Notes: generated by a model not told the origin, from the letters alone. Counted from the first letter of the stretch, positions 10,738 to 22,792 are shown. The stretch: DNA of 64,000 nt from Pomacea canaliculata (GCF_003073045.1 NC_037591.1:23531319-23595318); one strand, 5' to 3'. Translations and numbers: made by a program.

Positions 10738-12679
10738 TGTAATGATAAGAGTTATCCCGTGGGGGTGGGGGGACATCCGGGGCTTTATGTTCAGTTTTTT
10801 ATTGACGTGAAGGTTGGCGAGTAGCCATATTGTCTTCTAGTAGAATAAACACGGTTGTCATCAAATCGACAGTCTCTTGTGTTGGTCGGCTGAGAGCTCG
10901 CAGCACGATACATGGTGTCAGAAGTGGGATTGTCATAATCACAGAGAATCAAGCAAGCTGCTGAATCTGATGTTATAACACTTTCAGAAGATGTTGAGGC
11001 ATATTTGAGTAGTGTAGACATTTCGTGGTCATGTGCAGCTTCAGATAAGCGTCTGAAAGAGATTGCAGAAGAGACAAGAAAAGACAGACTGATTCAAGCA
11101 GCAATTCACTACACTAATGAAGGCTGGCCAAAATACATTACAGATGTAGAAGATAATCTTCGTGACTATTATGCAGTGCGCATGGAACTTAGTGTGCACC
11201 ATGGTCTCCTTACCAGAGGAACAGGCATTGTTGTGCCAGCACCACTTCATGATGATATCCTGAAGAGGATACATGAAGGTCATCAAGGAATCACTAAGTG
11301 CAGAGATAGAGCAAAAGCAGCAGTTTGGTGGCCAGGTATTAATGGCAGGATTAAAAGAATTGTTGAAGAATGCAGACATTGCCAGAAGAAGAAACCGACA
11401 CAGAGCAAGGAACCTTTGATACCGACAGAATTACCACAGCGTGTATTCCAGAAGTGTGCAGCAGATTTGCTGGAATTCAAAGGACAATCATACCTTGTGT
11501 TTGTAGATTATTATTCGCGCTTTATTGATCTTGCGCATATCAAGATTAGTACATCAGCAGAAGTTATCAAACTTCTGAAGAGCATGTTTGCACGCCAAGG
11601 AATCCAGAGATTCTTGTTACAGACAATGGAAGGCAATTCACATCTAGGGAGTTCCAGGAATTTGCAGTAAAGTGGGGATTTCAACATGTTACAACAAGTC
11701 CACACTATCCACAAGGTAATGGAGAGGCTGAAAGAGCAGTTCAAATTGCCAAAAAGATTCTGCAGCAAGATGAACCTGAATTAGCTCTATTGATATACAG
11801 AGACACTACTATTTCTGCTACAGGATATAGTCCAGCAGAATTAGCCTGTGGAAGAAAACTAAGAACTACATTACCTACATTGCCTGAGAACCTTGAGTCA
11901 AAGACATTTGATAAAACAGCTGTAACAGCGAGCGATGCAAAAGCAAAGCAGTCTTACAAGAACTGTTTTGACAAGCGTCATGGAGCGCGACCGCTTGACG
12001 AACTGCTTCCAGGCGACACTGTATTGCAGAAGCTAGATGGTGAGAAGCACTGGGGAAGTCCAGCAGTCATTCTGCAGCAGTGTGCTCCAAGGTCATACAT
12101 TGTACAAACTCCAAAAGGTAGTTTTCGACGCAACAGACGTCATCTCAGAAGGTCAAGAAACTTCGAGCCGGAGCAGTCCAGTTCCAAACCCAGTCCTGTC
12201 CAAAATGACTTTTCCCTGTATACTTCCCAAGTCCCAGTGACAGGTGAACCAGAGACAGCGCTTCATATCAGCGATCCTATTCAGTGTCCAGAATCGACGT
12301 CTAGTAAAGGTGGTCCTGCTACAGAAGCCAGACATGGTGCTACTCCAGATCCAGGAGATTCCCATCCCAGTAGCAGCTCTACACCTAGAATGACTCGTAG
12401 CGGCAGAATAATCACCCTGCCCGCACGTCATAAAGACTGATTATGTTTTGAACATTGATTAGAGAGTAAACATTCTCCCCATCAAGTGAAGTATCTCAAG
12501 GGAGGGGAGATGTAATGGTAAGAGTTATCCCGGGGGAGATATCCGGGGCTTTATGTTCAGTTTTTTTATTGACGTGAAGGTTGGCGAGTAGCCATATTGT
12601 CTTCTAGTAGAATAAACACGGTTGTCATCAAATCGACAGTGTCTTGTGTCGGTCGGCTGAGAGCTCGCAGCACGATACA
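10738..12679 (+). mobile_element. Ty3/gypsy LTR-retrotransposon fossil, internally deleted
   Basis: The boundaries are precise. Two LTRs of about 170 bp (10738-10912 and 12511-12679) begin TGTAATG and end ATACA, with a 5-bp target duplication CTTTT at 10733-10737 and 12680-12684. A primer-binding-site-like TGGTGTCAGAAGTGGGAT follows the 5' LTR (10913-10930), and a purine-rich tract precedes the 3' LTR. The internal part holds an integrase region: an HHCC zinc-binding motif with WWPGI and CRHCQKKKP near 11270-11400, a core region with FVDYYSRF, and a C-terminal region to about 12440. Gag, protease and reverse transcriptase are not seen, so most of the coding region is missing; the remainder has at least one further break. 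The LTRs differ at only a handful of sites, suggesting a fairly young insertion. Confidence 0.85.
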
Positions 12680-12846
12680 CTTTTCATGGAGGACTTCGAG
12701 AAGGTGAGCGATGTTCAACATGGCAATTGCAAAGAAATTTACTTTAAAATTTAGACTCCGGTGTTGAAGATGTGCGAAAAAGTGAAAAAAAAATAAAAAC
12801 TTCGTGGGATGTTCAAATGATTATAAGAGAATGTTTCTGGGTCTGA

Positions 12847-15150
12847 TGTTGTGACATAAGGCAAGTGTTGGCCTTAGTTCCGTTTTGGGTTGAATATACT
12901 TGGGCGGGAGCCTACAAGAAGATGTCTCTTGTGCGTGGTCTGACTGGAGAGTTTATTGAATGCCACCTCTCATAATACCCACAAACCAATAACACCACAT
13001 GGTGTCAGAAGTGGGATGCAAAGTGCTAGCTATGTGATTTCTCCAGAAACTTTCAGGTGGGCAAGTTTTTTCCCATTTCAAAATATTGCGCTGTACGTTC
13101 CAGTTCGCAATGTGACATTTCTCGCAGCATGTCTTTATAGTGTGCAGTTGGATGATTCAAAGTTTTGTGTACTCTACATAAGTTTTGACTTGCGGTGCTT
13201 AGTACAAACATTCGTGTACGCCACTTCAAGAACGTTGGTTACTTCATTTTTTTTTTTTTGGTGGACGCCAGCAACATGACAGAGAAAACACTTCACTGCA
13301 AACGTTCCGGTTCCCTCAAAGCTGGATTTGTCTTCTAACATTGAAGTAAATTGGAAAAAATTTCTTCGTCAGTGGCAGAACTATGAGGTAGCTACGTGCC
13401 TTGATAAAGAAGATTCAGCTTATCGTGGTGCAGTTCTATTAGCTTGCATTGGTGAGGACGCACAAGAAATCTACGAAGGATTATTATCCTTTGCAGAAGT
13501 GGAGAACAACAAAGATATTGAGACTGTCATCGACAAGTTCAACGACTTTTGTTTGGGTAGCACACATGAGGTGTGTGAGAGCTACAAGTTTCATAGCCGA
13601 AACCAAAACAAGGATGAGTCAGTTGGTACTTACGTCACAGCTTTACGCAAGTTAGCAAAATCACGTGATTTCAAGGATGTTGACCGCATGATCCGTGACA
13701 GACTTGTGATCGGTGTTCAAGATGACACTATGCGTGAAAAATTGTTGCAGAAGAAAACACTCAAGCTTCCAGAAGCAATAAAAATTTGCAGAGCTCATGA
13801 GACTTCCAAGACTCAAGCACACTCGATGTTGGCAAGCAACAGCGGGAGTACAGTTGAGAAAACCATCAACAAGATTCAGAAAGGTCAGCGAAAAGTTCGT
13901 TGCGGTATGAAGCCAGGCCTTCGGGGAAAACCAGAGACTAAGCCATGCTCTCGATGCGGAAAAGGTTCCTACAACAGAGATGGTTGTCCTGCAAAGAACG
14001 CTAAATGCAGAAAATGTTCCAAGATTGGTGACTACGCTGCAGTCTGTCGCTCTTCAGGTTCTTCTAAGATTCACGCAGTGGAAGAGGAAGAAGAAGAAGC
14101 TTACATGGGTATGATTGTGGGCAGTGTGACAACAGATCCTTGGAAAGTCAGTCTCCTGATGGAAGACGCAGAGAATGTGTTTAAGCTTGACACCGGAGCT
14201 GATGTTACCGTCGTACCTCAGACCGCAGTTCCAGCAGCCAAGCGACCATTGCAGAAAGTACGCAAGAAACTGTATGGTCCAGGTCATGTTGAGATAGCTG
14301 TGGAAGGCATGTTCAAGGCAAAACTGACATAAACACTCGAAGAACCATTGCTAGGTCGACCAGCCATTACAGCGTTGAAGTTGATTGAGAGAATCAACAC
14401 AGTTATAGAGGATCAGGAAAAGCAGTACAAGGAAGAATTCCCAAAACTTTTCAGAGGACTAGGAAGTCTACAAGATCCTTACAAGATTCGTCTGAAAGAA
14501 CAAGCTGTTCCATATGCAGTAGCAGCTCCAAGGCTCTTACCTTTGCCCTTGAAACAGAAAGTCAAGACAGAATTGGATCAACTTGAAGAACGGAGTGATT
14601 CGCACAGTCACCAAGCCCAGTGATTGGTGCGCCCCAATAGTAGTGGTGCCCAAGAGCGACGAGAGTCAGAATCTGCGTCGATCTGAGCAAACTAAACGAG
14701 GCAGTTCGCAGAGAAAACTACCCGTTACCGTCAACAGATGAACTGTTAGCCCAGCTGTCAGGAGCAAAAATGTTCACAAAGCTTGATTGCAAAAAGGGCT
14801 TCCATCAACTTCCACTGGATGAAGGAAGTCAGGAGTTAACAACCTTCATTACACCTTTTGGAAGGTACTGTTATACACGCTTACCCTTCGGGATAAGTTC
14901 AGGCCCAGAAGTATTTCAATGACGAATGTCTCAACTTCTTGCGAACCATGAAAATGTCATTTGTGACATTGACGACCTGCTCATTTTCGGTAAGAACAAG
15001 CAATAACATGATCGTTATTTGAAGAAAGTGATGTCGACGCTTCAAGAAGCGGGCATTACCCTGAACGATGAGAAGTGCCAGTTTGCCAAAGAGAAGATAT
15101 CCTTTCTCGGAGGCCTGCTTATGTCCCCAAAGAGTGACTTCCAGCTAAGA
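12847..15150 (+). mobile_element. Ty3/gypsy LTR-retrotransposon fossil, 3'-truncated
   Basis: A candidate 5' LTR (about 12847-12999) ends in CACCACA and is followed by the same primer-binding-site-like sequence as the neighbouring element (13000-13017). Then come a gag-like region (about 13328-14090) with capsid-type sequence and a Cys-rich zinc-knuckle stretch (CSRCGKGSYNRDGC, then CRKC), an aspartic protease signature (LDTGADVTVV, near 14190), and reverse-transcriptase pieces to about 15120 (KLDCKKGFHQLPL, TRLPFGISSGPEVF). RNase H, integrase and a matching 3' LTR were not found. It is broken in several places in addition to the 3' truncation. It looks older than the element at 10738-12679. 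The exact 3' edge is uncertain. Confidence 0.75.
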
Positions 15151-15382
15151 AGAAAGTGCTGTGGAAAATTCCAAAACATTGGATGGAGATGAGGGAATGG
15201 ACCGTTTCCGTGAGAGAACAACCAGTCTTAGAGATAGGCAACAAATGTTACTCACACAGCCTTTTCGCAAACAAGGCGATAGAGGCAGTGTCTCTATTGT
15301 AGAAAGACTTGAAATGTTACAAGAAGCGACAGATTCCATAAAATTACTGATAGAAAACATGTACTACTTGCACAGCAAATCG

Positions 15383-15790
15383 AACCTCTTGGCCACATTC
15401 CCCATCCCTCTCCTCGAAACTGGGCCTTCTACATGGATGACACCATGTCCATTCAATACAAACACATGGTGGTAGATTTACCGATCATTTGAACAGCCAA
15501 CTACCCTCCGCAAAGTTCACCCATGAGATCGAGCAGTATAATTGCGTTGATTGCCATGCTTGACACCAAGATCACCTTCGGCAACGACTTCGGCGTCTAC
15601 TGCAAACTGACTGACATTGATCAGTACCTCCAGCCATCAATCACCATAAACTGGGGGTAATCTGCGCTTTCTGTCATCGAGCAAAGACTGTTCTGTCGGG
15701 TGTCAGTCTGCCTTTACAAATTGTTCATGCAACACTGCAACAGGACAAACCGCCGTCTGAGGACTCAGAGTGAAATTTTGTCCATCTCCC
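15383..15790 (+). mobile_element. Penelope-like element, RT fragment
   Basis: In more than one frame the sequence resembles the palm-to-thumb part of Penelope-like reverse transcriptases: HIPHPSPRNWAFYMDDT (the YVDDT active-site region), then FTDHLNSQLPSAKFTHEIEQ, then a DIDQYLQPS stretch in the place of the family's RKPTHTDQYL motif. The frame changes mean it is a degenerate copy. A likely continuation lies at 18320-18460, beyond an LTR fossil. Assignment is from remembered family motifs and is moderately secure. Confidence 0.5.
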
Positions 15791-16205
15791 TAAAACACCT
15801 GTTTATGTTCAAGTTTTGTCAGACCCATTAGTAATGGGATTTATAGAGCACATTTGCCCACACAGAGGTAAGCTCAATGCGCTTTACAAGATATAATGGG
15901 CAGTAGGTAGTGATAACAGTTGTATGACAACGAAGGACACCAGAATCGGGCAATCACACACACACATCAGTGGACATTGCTGGACAAGTGCTAAAATAAA
16001 TACACCTCTCCAGTTTTAACGATTTGGGGTACTGTTTCGTGGAATGTGACGAGCATTTAGCGGGTTGGGGATGAGAGTGAAGGGGGAGAATACATGAATT
16101 GGTGTCTGTGTGGTATCGCCTCATTGTCCTATGCTGCTTATACCTTTTCTTCTTTTATCAATTATATTTAATAAAGATCTTATATTTTTCACACGTACGT
16201 GTTGC
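15791..16205. other. Unassigned spacer in repeat block
   Basis: Contains a short CA microsatellite (near 15955-15968), a G-rich stretch near 16060-16090 and an AATAAAG at about 16169. No coding region or family was recognised. It may be a remnant of either flanking element. Confidence 0.35.
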
Positions 16206-16207
16206 TG

Positions 16208-17950
16208 TTTGTGATGGAACGGGGGATGGGCGTGTCTGTGGAGGGATGGGCCTCACTCGCCCTTAGGGGAAAGGGGTCCTCTGGCTGGCTCGATCTTTCT
16301 CCTCTTTTTTTTCCTCCCACCATTTGTCCAACTCTCTGTCTACATACTGCAATAAATCTTTTCCTACTAGCCCACGCTCTACTCCGGCTTCTTTCAACTC
16401 CTTAAACTTTTCACGGCGCGTTAGACAGAATTTCTTATCCATCGTAACTAACTCTAGAGACCCTACAGCTACCCTGATCACTTATTCTGCTTCAGCTACT
16501 TGCTGGCCACTTGCAACCTGTTTACAATCGATGCGCATTGATGTCAAATCAGCAATTATACAATCAATTCTGATAGTCACACAAGTTAGCTAGCGTAGTA
16601 AAATACATCAATACACACAGAATCCTAGGTTCAACAACATGTCATGTATAAAGAGTGATACGACATAGGACGAAAGACAACATTCGCACTTTCGACCTCT
16701 TCTTTGGACCTGAAAACAAATGGTCAACCTAAACATTCAGATCCCGGCTCGAGCCCCCATTTGTGATGGAACGGGGGATGGCGCGTCTGTGGAGGGATGG
16801 GCCTCACTCGCCCTTAGGGGAAAGGGGTCCTCTGGCTGGCTCGCTTCGCCCGCTTTCACCCTTACACTCAGACACCCGTCCGTTCCACACGTCCGCACGC
16901 TCACTGACTGACAGTCACTCTCCTCGCGTGCGCAAAACACACAACTGATAAGACAGTTGCACAACAACAAATTATAATTACAAAGAAATTAAAGCAAATT
17001 AGGTTGACACGTGACGCAATATGAATCTATGAATACGTGGACTACCATCGAGTCACAACAATGCAAAGAGTACAAAATGAAACAAACACACTTTCCTTCT
17101 AATCTCTGGATCTTCGTATGACGAACACTCCCCCTGCAGAATACAGTTCGTCAGTCTCAGACAGTTCTTGTACAGCAGCGTCGTTCACGACGGACTGCCT
17201 CTAGACAACCAGTAGTGGACAGCCACAGACCTGCCTTGGCACACTACTGTCACTACTGGCTGAGATGATAAGTCACACACCGATGCCCCTGGCAATGACG
17301 ATGGCGACGACGCTGGAAGTGAGTTTCCTGACGCACTGTCCCTAGCTCACTGGCATTACTGCTCCTCTGGTTGCCCCAGGCAACGGATGCAGATGCGGCG
17401 ACGATTTCAGGCGACAGTGGTCCGGCACCGGCTCCAGACGTCCAAGACCCCAGAGGTACACAGGAACAACAATCACTACTCCCGACGGTCACCCCAGACA
17501 ACGGGTGGCAGAGTTGCTGTAGCCGGTTCTGACGGTGTACCTCCTTCTTGACGTCTGCGAGGACGGAGACCCCTTTCTCACTCTCACGATTCCAGACTGT
17601 AAGTGCCAGCAAGTAGCGCGATACGTTCGGTAGAACGGGCCTCCCTACAGACTTGCTGCCTACAGCTGATACGACGCTCAGAGACGGTAGTCTCTGCTGG
17701 TATTTTGGGAAAAAGCCCCGACTAACCATCTACCCCTAACTATATACTAATCAAACACGTGACTACTCGTCACCCAATCTACCTGTACCTAACGCTATCG
17801 CTCTAATACTAACGCTACTACTGCCTACTGCGCTATTCCCGTACCTACTACATCTGCCACCCCCAGCTCTAGTTCTCGCTCCCCTCCTAAGTCACGGCGC
17901 CCTGTCAGGTCGTAAAAGTGGACAGAAAGGTTTCCCCCACTGTCCGCTGT
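16208..17950 (-). mobile_element. LTR-retroelement fossil, minus strand, rearranged
   Basis: An almost identical block of about 85 bp (TGTGATGGAACGGGGGATGG onward) occurs at 16208-16290 and at 16763-16847, as expected for the inner ends of two terminal repeats read on the minus strand. Just beside the second copy, 16742-16760 read on the minus strand resembles a tRNA-Pro-type primer-binding site (TGGGGGCTCGAGCCGGGAT). Between the two blocks a minus-strand stretch (16481-16263) has the charged helical look of a gag amino-terminal region. 16848 to about 17950 would then be the rest of one long terminal repeat. The outer boundary is not resolved. Most of the internal coding region is absent. Old and incomplete. 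Confidence 0.5.
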
Positions 17951-18319
17951 TACTGATCCCCGCCTACCTATAATTACTTCCACCCCGCTTCGGCTGTTGT
18001 TCTGGCCTTGAACCAGGCTGGTTCATGACACTGTTCACTGGTGATCGACTGGCATTGTCGCTCGCCTCGGGTGGATGAGTGACCGTTGAGTATGCTTGTT
18101 GTGGGGGTGCCCGGAAGCGTAGAATGGTCGAAGCCCGAGAGCAATGCACGCGACGTGTTCGCTGGATGAAGGAAGCTCTGGAGGGATAAGTCTTTAGCAT
18201 TTCGGGCTGCCGCAAATGGCCATAGCACGTACCCGGCAGCCTTAAGACTTTTCCCAATCTCTCATTCAGTAGAGAGACAACGTGACGCGACTATATAGCA
18301 GAAATCATATCCCGTAAGA

Positions 18320-18460
18320 TCAGGAAGGAGGAAGGGGTCACTCTCCATGCCAAGCCGTTCAATGCTATCCGCAGCAGGACTACGGCATTCAATGACATGA
18401 CTGACAAGCTGGACACGTCAGGTACCATCTACTACATCGAGTGCCATGACTGGCCAAGCA
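18320..18460 (+). mobile_element. Penelope-like element, linker/GIY-YIG-proximal fragment
   Basis: The translation reads TLHAKPFNAIRS, then DKLDTSGTIYYIECHD. This resembles the family pattern KPxxTIR, then KDKxxxxxGVVYxIPCxxC, which precedes the GIY-YIG endonuclease of Penelope-like elements. It lies in the same orientation as the RT fragment at 15383-15790. The simplest reading is one element split by the LTR fossil between them. Confidence 0.45.
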
Positions 18461-18465
18461 TATGT

Positions 18466-18490
18466 GGGGGTGGGGGGGGTGGGGGTGGGG
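18466..18490 (+). repeat. G-run cluster, potential G-quadruplex
   Basis: Four runs of 5, 8, 5 and 4 G are separated by single T residues, a textbook intramolecular G-quadruplex pattern with 1-nt loops. It directly abuts the end of the recognisable Penelope-like sequence. Confidence 0.7.
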
Positions 18491-19162
18491 AACGAAGAGA
18501 AAACTCAAACTTAAAGAAATGGAAGTCTTCGCCGGTATGAGATAAATTGCAAAGTAGCGGACATGTGTCTTCTCCTGATGGTACCACCATCTTCGACTGC
18601 GTGGTGTAGTGGCGCCGGAAACTATTGACAACACGGCTGCAAACCTCCCCACAATAGAGACCGAGGGCGACACCATGCCTGCAGTCTACAAAAGTATTAT
18701 TCAGTTACATGACCTGACTAACGAGCAGTTACATTTCTTTCCCATTACTCTATAGTGCGAAAATAAATAATATCTATTAAATGTTAAGATAATAAGCTTC
18801 ATTGAAAGCAAGCTGAAAGGTAAAGGTACCTAGTACCATAGTTAAGTACCCAAAGGGACAGTGAGCGTAGGTAGGGCACAGTATGTGAAAGGAAGAGTCC
18901 ACCCATTTGTTTACCTTTCCTGATCAATCAAGTACCCATTTCTACTATGCAGGCGCTAGGTGGGTTGAGGGGAGTTAGTCAATCACAGGTCTAAGCAGAC
19001 CTAAAGATGCGATCTTTTGCTGAACAGTCGAGCACATAATCACAAAGCAAAAGAACTTCCCCAAACTAAAATGCTTGAAAGTTTGATACATTTTACAATC
19101 CCTTTCTTAATTTCAGGCGCTTGTAATTTTTCGCTGGCTAACCGAAACTACCAGACCTGTCT
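18491..19162. other. Intergenic / probable 3' region of the minus-strand zinc-finger gene
   Basis: No gene or clear repeat was recognised. The stretch nearest 19163 is likely 3' untranslated sequence of the zinc-finger gene, but no obvious minus-strand AATAAA was found close by. Confidence 0.35.
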
Positions 19163-22100
19163 TCAATCGGCTTTGTGCCGCTTCATGTGTATGGACAGCC
19201 CGTAGGCCGATGTGAAAGTGATGCCACACTGCTTGCAGGCGATCTCTCCACCGTGTGTCTTGAGATGGCGCCGCAGGTGGCCCGGCAGTTTGAACTCCGC
19301 CCCGCACTCCTGACACTGGAAGGGTTTGTCGTCCGAGTGCGAGCGCAGGTGCAGCGAGAGGTTGCTAGACTGCGCGAAGGCAGCGCCGCACTGCTCGCAA
19401 ACGAAGGGCCGCTCGCCCGTGTGCTTCCGCTTGTGTACGGCCAGGTCAACGGGTCGCTTGAAGGCCGCATCACACTCCTGGCACTTGAACGGTTTGTGGC
19501 TGGAGTGCGCCGTGCGCGCGTGGAAGAGCAGGTCGCAAGAGCGCTTGAAGGGTGTTTGGCACTGCTGGCAGCGGAAGGGGCGCTCCTCCGAGTGTGTGCG
19601 CATGTGCAAGGCCAGGTCGCTGGAGCGCTTGGTGCGTGCGCCGCACAGCTCGCACATGAAGGGCCGCTGGTCCGTGTGCGTCTTCATGTGCGACTTGAGG
19701 CTGCCGGCCAGCTTGAATGCCGCCGGGCACAGCGTGCACGCATGTGGCCGCTCACTGCTATGTGTCTTCAGGTGTGTCTTCAAGTTGCCGGCGCTGCTCA
19801 GCTGCTTCCAGCACTGGTCGCAGTTGTACACCTTGCCCCCCGCCGCCGACGCCGACGCCGCTGCCGCGGAGCCCTCTCCCAGGGCTTGGACAGCCGCACC
19901 TGGTACCGCCGGCCCTTGCAGGCCTTGGCTCCGGCGCGCACCCGCATATGCCGCCGCAGGGAGCTGGCCTGCGTGAACGTGGTCCCGCAGAACGTACACT
20001 TAAAGGGTTTGTCCCGTGCGCTGGGCGTCTCCCGCTCGTGCAGGCGGGCGTGACGCGACAGGGACCCCGACTGTGAGAACGAGGCCATGCACTGCCTGCA
20101 TCTATAGGGGCGGGGGTCGTTGTGCGTTCGCCTGTGCTTTCGGAAGCTGTCGGAACTGAGGAACGTCTTTGCACACACGCTACAATCCCATTTCTCTTCG
20201 CTTTTCGGTGCCATCGACTGGCGCTCGGCGTCCGGAACTTGCTCCAGATCTGCCATCAATGCTTCTTCGCTCTCCACATCAGTTTGTGCATCTGATTCTA
20301 CTTCCAGTGCGTCGTATTTACTCCCCTGGACACAACTATCCTCATGTTGCTCGGCACTATGCTTTGCAAGCGAATCCAACAGTCCAGAAGCAGCCATAAA
20401 ACTTACATTTTCAGTCTCTCCTGGACTAGCCTCCATTACCTGCAAACTAGTACTGCCTTTGGCTCCATCTACTGACAGTGAAACGGGATTGGGTATCACA
20501 TGTCCGGAATAAGTGGCAAGTCTGTTATTTCTACTTGACCCACATCTTACTATAGGTCTCGCGTCAGATTCATCTGTGAGGTAGTCTTCAGTCTGGTATG
20601 CAGTATCTGCCCACACATTACTAGCGGAAAGTGGCTCATGCACTTCACTAGCTTCCCTATGCCGGCTTGATACTTTCCATTTCCCCTCAAGTAATTTCAA
20701 TTTTGGCCTGCCTTGGTCACATTCTGAAATGACTGATGATGTCCCTTCAACAGGAAGCATGTCAGCATGGGCTGTTTTGGAGTCACTGTCATCTTTCTTT
20801 AAGTCCTTTTTTGAAGAGACGAAACAGGTGGTGCATACCATTTTAAGTGGGCCTTGGCACTGACTGCACTGTCTTCGACACTTGTCATCTTCTGTTGAAT
20901 TTTGATACCTGCAACATAAATATTAAGTACGCTAATCCACAACACTAGCATGCAAGTATGCAGGTACCCAAAGCAAGCATTCATGCATATCCAAAAATGG
21001 AGAAGAATAGAACTGAAAAGAAATCTGTGATTACACCAGATGACTTTACAAGATTAGCAAAATCTCAGGTCAAATCTATGTACAGTGAAACTTCAGAACA
21101 CATGGGTTGCAAAATTAGTAGCAAGGTCACGAGGGCAACGGACGAAAACCAAGACAAATTTTTTTGCGGGGAAAAAAAAAAATCAACGATAACCGAAGTC
21201 AAAGAAAACCGAGGTTTCACTGCAGTAACATAGCCAGCTTCAGATTTACATTCTTACATCACATTATTTAAATTCATCTGAACCTGCAGGTTTTTCATCC
21301 TGCACTCATTCTCTTGCTTGTTTGGGGGGTTTTCTTTTGGGGGTAAACCATTAGTCACTTTACTCATACACAAAATCTTCCTTCTCTTTTTAACCCTAAC
21401 TGAAGCTCAAAACAACTGGCATATTTTCTTTAAAATTACTGTAGACAGCTAGAAAATAAAGCTATAGTTTTCAAAGATCATAATGTAAGCTAAAGAACAT
21501 ATTAACCATGACTGATTCATTTATAGTTGTCTGTCATGGTGCCCTGTACTCCCATCCACCTAAGAATATGTAGGTGAAGGGACTAAAAAAGCAATTATTT
21601 TAACAGACATGGCCATTAACCTCCAAGGTTTTCTTTCCAGAATTCACCAGTTTTCAAGGTGCATTATTTCTAAGGCCTTTAAAGATGGGGGAAAAAACAC
21701 CAATAGCTAGCAAGAAAAGACTGGACGTACAAGCGGAGAAGAAAGATGGCTATCTCTGTGTCTGACTTTAGTCCCTCCTTGTGTCCAAGTTGGCACCACT
21801 GCATGTATGCAGGTTTCTCAAGACAGAGGCAGTATTTTTCAGCACATTTCTTCACTCCACTCCACATTCTGGTAGCTCTCATTTTAGCAACTATTCTTGC
21901 CACTACTTCCTGCAAAGACACAAATAATTCTACACACATGCACAAAATAACTCAAACAGCTTTGCCCTAAAACCTTTACGTTAGACTCATTGCTAAAAAA
22001 AATGGTTTGCATCTAATTTTTGATATGAATATACCAAACCCCCATAGAAAACAATACATTTTGGCAAATATTTTAAAGTTTAATTTTAATTTCAACTGGG

Positions 22101-22792
22101 CACATCCCCACCCACAAAAACTCTCTTCTACTCACTTATAATAATCATCGTCATCGTGGAAAAGTGTGATTACAAACCTGTGATGACCTTTTAGGAAAAC
22201 CACTACAATGGGTTTTTTTCAGTTTTTTCTTTTTCCCTCCTCTTTGCTTCTCCAGACAGAATGATGAAGTTTCCTTGTTATCAACAGTATTTAAAATGCC
22301 ATTCTTTTCTTTCCTTTTATTTGGTGCTTTGTTCACATGTACTATCTTCTCCAAAGAGATTCTGCTACTGCATTTGCTTTTCCAGTCTGTGCTATTGCCA
22401 TCACAGCACTCTGAAAAGAAATTTCTATCACTTGCTTCTACTGTATCTCCCTGTTTCACATGGCTGAAAAGGCCAATATTAGTAAACAATACATCTGCTG
22501 GTGATTCTGCATTTTTATTCACACTTTGCCTGCTTTTCACAGTCTCAAGCTTCCCAGCTGCACATACATTTTTACTAACCACATTTGCATCATCCATGGT
22601 CATGGATACAGCTGTTTGGCCAGTCCTCAGAAATGTGTCCAGCTGTCTATCTGTGCCATCAGAACAATGTTTTTCATCAAGGTCTTCTTGTCTTTCTTGT
22701 GCCAGCTCAGTTAATCCTGCAGTTGTGGGAAGTCTTCTCAGCACTGAATCAGGTACTGCATTTACAGAATAGTCAGTGCCTTCAATATCCAT
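19163..22792 (-). CDS. C2H2 zinc-finger protein, paralogue A (apparent frameshift)
   Basis: Three minus-strand coding exons: 22792-22178 (ATG at 22792; 205 codons, acidic and Ser/Thr-rich, ending in a Lys-rich stretch), 21909-21731, and 20908-19163 (stop at the 19163 end). Exon 2 carries MQWCQLGHKEGLKSDTEIA. Exon 3 opens with YQNS and a CSQC-x7-CTTC cluster; both features are shared with the neighbour at 24306-27608. About eleven C2H2 fingers follow. The third ends HMRVRA instead of H-x3-H, and the fourth is YNCDQCWKQL. The exon lengths sum to 2540 nt, one base away from a multiple of three: fingers 1-3 and fingers 4-11 are in different frames, and the shift falls near a run of six C at 19836-19841. 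A consensus error in GC-rich sequence or a real lesion are both possible. Finger number and linkers suggest a DNA-binding nuclear factor; targets unknown. Confidence 0.75.
21083..21222. mobile_element. Short pogo-type MITE
   Basis: The left end CAGTGAAACTTC (after TA at 21081-21082) and the right end GAGGTTTCACTG form imperfect inverted repeats close to the CAGTGATACCTCGG termini of the element at 107-793. About 140 bp, non-coding, in an intron of zinc-finger paralogue A. The TA target site on the right side is not preserved. Confidence 0.5.

Noticed and set aside
17253-17729. Minus-strand open frame of 158 codons
   Set aside because: Falls inside the probable terminal repeat of an LTR fossil; no protein motif.
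19850-19920. Possible 39-bp mini-intron (CAG/gtgcgg...cggcag) in the zinc-finger linker
   Set aside because: Its length is a multiple of three, so removing it would not reconcile the two frames, and it is below usual intron size.
19175-20053. Long plus-strand open frame across the zinc-finger array
   Set aside because: It is the antisense shadow of a GC-rich finger exon; repetitive Leu/Ala/Arg composition follows from the finger repeats.
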